A stretch of DNA of 64,000 nt from an uncultured Muribaculaceae bacterium. Lineage in GTDB: Bacteria > Bacteroidota > Bacteroidia > Bacteroidales > Muribaculaceae. The translations under genes and the position numbers were made by a program. A model generated the notes under the pieces. It did not search any database and was not told where the DNA came from. It saw only the letters and a program-made list of their open reading frames with translations. The DNA lies in NCBI GenBank assembly GCA_910584495.1, contig CAJUAR010000003.1:17450-81449 (forward strand), written 5' to 3'. Shown here piece after piece: positions 62,750-64,000 of this stretch. How positions within the stretch are numbered: position 1 is the first letter of the stretch; each line of letters opens with the position of its first letter.

Positions 62750-62815
62750 ATGGCAACACACACAACTATTGTCTCTCTGAAACGTTTATCTAAATACCAT
62801 AACCTAACAGCATAA
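62750..62815 (+). CDS. Possible 21-codon leader peptide before mdh
   Basis: ATG at 62750 opens a 21-codon frame (MATHTTIVSLKRLSKYHNLTA) that stops 4 bases before the mdh start. It begins 8 bases after the -7 box. It may be a leader peptide or chance; there is no repeated amino-acid run typical of attenuators. Confidence 0.2.
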   Translation: MATHTTIVSLKRLSKYHNLTA

Positions 62816-62819
62816 AACA

Positions 62820-63821
62820 ATGGAATTCTTAACGAATGAAAAACTTGTCATTGTCGGCGCAGCCGGCATGATTGGTTCCAACATGGCCCAGACTGCCATG
62901 ATGATGCACCTCACACCCAACATCTGTCTCTACGACCCTTACGCTCCCGCACTCGAAGGCGTTGCCGAAGAACTCCGCCACTGCGCATTTGAAGGTGTCA
63001 ACCTCACTTTCACCAGCGATGTGAAAGAAGCTCTAACCGGTGCCGCTTATGTAGTTTCTTCGGGAGGTGCCGCACGTAAGGCCGGCATGACACGCGAAGA
63101 CCTCCTCAAAGGCAATGCCGCAATTGCCGAAGAATTCGGCAAAAACGTCCGCGCCTACTGCCCCGAAGTGAAATTTGTGGTTGTTATCTTCAACCCTGCC
63201 GACATCACCGGCCTTATCACCCTTCTCTACTCGGGCCTCAAACCAAGCCAGGTAGCTACACTTGCCGCACTCGACAGCACTCGTCTGCAGAGCGAACTTG
63301 CAAAGTGGTTTAAAATCCCCGCCGACGAAATCAAGAACGCACGCACATATGGCGGTCACGGCGAACAGATGGCAGTTTTCGCTTCGACAACAACCGTTGC
63401 CGGACAGAAACTTACCGACCTCATCGGCACCGACGCTCTCCCCGAAAAGGAATGGGAAGCCATGCAGCAGCGTGTAATACAAGGCGGCAAGCACATCATA
63501 GACCTCCGCGGCCGTTCGTCGTTCCAGAGCCCGGCATATCTTTCAATCGAAATGATTGCCGCCGCAATGGGTGGCAAACCGTTCCGCTGGCCTGTGGGCA
63601 CCTACGTTCACTCCGGTGAATACAACCACATTATGATGGCTATGGAGACAAACATCAACCACAACGGTGTAACATACCACCTTGTCGACGGAACACCTGT
63701 TGAGAAGAAGGAACTCGACCAGTCCTACCATCACCTCTGCGAACTTCGCGACGAGGTGATTGCTATGGGCGTTCTTCCTCCTATCGACAAGTGGCACGAA
63801 CTCAACAGCAACATCGACTAA
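62820..63821 (+). CDS. mdh: Malate dehydrogenase
   Basis: A 333-aa NAD-dependent dehydrogenase of the LDH/MDH superfamily, interconverting malate and oxaloacetate. The nucleotide site is VIVGAAGMIGSNMAQ (Gly13-Gly19), with VVSSGGAARKAGMTREDLL (mobile loop arginine), FNPADITG, LAALDSTRLQSELA and catalytic His in YGGHGEQM near residue 180. It is the Bacteroidetes form used in the reductive arm to succinate and propionate. Single gene, own promoter and terminator. Confidence 0.95.
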   Translation: MEFLTNEKLVIVGAAGMIGSNMAQTAMMMHLTPNICLYDPYAPALEGVAEELRHCAFEGVNLTFTSDVKEALTGAAYVVSSGGAARKAGMTREDLLKGNAAIAEEFGKNVRAYCPEVKFVVVIFNPADITGLITLLYSGLKPSQVATLAALDSTRLQSELAKWFKIPADEIKNARTYGGHGEQMAVFASTTTVAGQKLTDLIGTDALPEKEWEAMQQRVIQGGKHIIDLRGRSSFQSPAYLSIEMIAAAMGGKPFRWPVGTYVHSGEYNHIMMAMETNINHNGVTYHLVDGTPVEKKELDQSYHHLCELRDEVIAMGVLPPIDKWHELNSNID

Positions 63822-63842
63822 TCAACCCGTACACAAAAACCA

Positions 63843-63880
63843 CACGCCCCGGACACTTGCCCGGGGCGTGCTTTATATAT
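63843..63880 (+). terminator. Terminator of mdh
   Basis: CACGCCCCGG (63843-63852) and CCGGGGCGTG (63861-63870) form a 10-bp stem with an 8-base loop, followed by CTTTATATAT. Confidence 0.85.
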
Positions 63881-63945
63881 AAAAGTTGGCGTTCAAAATT
63901 TTTCGTTGCGGACAAACATCGGACTTGCGGCAGGCGCACATACCC

Positions 63946-63977
63946 AAAAAAGCCCCGGCATCTTTCGATGTCGGGGC
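63946..63977 (-). terminator. Minus-strand terminator for a gene beyond the right edge
   Basis: GCCCCG (63952-63957) and CGGGGC (63972-63977) with inner CATC/GATG form a hairpin. On the minus strand it is followed by T6. No gene inside the window uses it, so it should end a gene starting right of 64000. Confidence 0.65.
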
Positions 63978-64000
63978 AGAGGGGGCGGTTACCTACTTTT

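Overview
The window looks like a chromosomal segment of a gut Bacteroidales, most probably a member of the Muribaculaceae. Several things point there: promoters of the Bacteroidetes type (a TTG/TTTG about 20 bases upstream of TAnnTTTG) precede many genes; there is a SusC/SusD pair with a hybrid two-component sensor, a Ser-type sulfatase, a UbiE/MenG methyltransferase of the menaquinone type, and DUF3078 and DUF6029 outer-membrane proteins; and at least four secreted proteins end in a near-identical tail (NLQGVRVANP...GLYIRRQG...KVxVR) of the kind common in Muribaculaceae. No tRNA, rRNA or CRISPR array was seen.

Layout. 1-5.0 kb: a divergent pair, an ECF sigma factor cut by the left edge (-) and an ftsB-like / membrane protein / mutS / acetyltransferase / thioredoxin run (+). 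5.1-8.1 kb (-): an Ig-like lipoprotein coupled to a polyprenyl diphosphate synthase. 8.2-9.73 kb: an AAA/DUF4143 ATPase bracketed by long palindromes, one of which covers its promoter. 9.78-16.4 kb (-): an acyl-CoA ligase / hflX / metY / metX / hom operon, giving the homoserine-to-homocysteine steps of methionine synthesis.

16.7-24.9 kb (+): a small membrane protein, then a run of exported proteins: a propeller protein with a sorting-type tail, a TlpA-like thioredoxin, a DUF6029 barrel, an Omp28-like lipoprotein, a small tailed protein, and a large Omp28/thioredoxin-like tailed protein. 25.2-31.3 kb: a phosphodiester glycosidase (NAGPA) homologue (-) and two tandem paralogous tailed proteins (+). 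Here coding tails, 3' UTRs, terminators and a palindromic non-coding repeat recur as one package. A 697-bp REP-type (Y1, IS200-like) transposase element with 113-bp inverted arms sits between them.

31.7-43.8 kb (+): a catabolic cluster without SusC/SusD: a membrane propeller regulator with a LuxR-type HTH, GH2 glycosidase, EEP-family hydrolase, sulfatase, GH43 with discoidin-like domain, esterase and metallophosphoesterase. 43.9-57.4 kb (+): a compact beta-glucan-type PUL: HTCS regulator, GH16, SusC, SusD, a surface-binding lipoprotein, and GH3. A 22-bp-spaced direct repeat in front of GH16 is a candidate HTCS binding site.

57.5-62.6 kb (-): phoH / purC / ubiE(menG) / DUF3078 / two small exported unknowns, packed as one operon. 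62.8-63.8 kb (+): malate dehydrogenase, ended by a strong terminator. A final hairpin belongs to a gene beyond the right edge.
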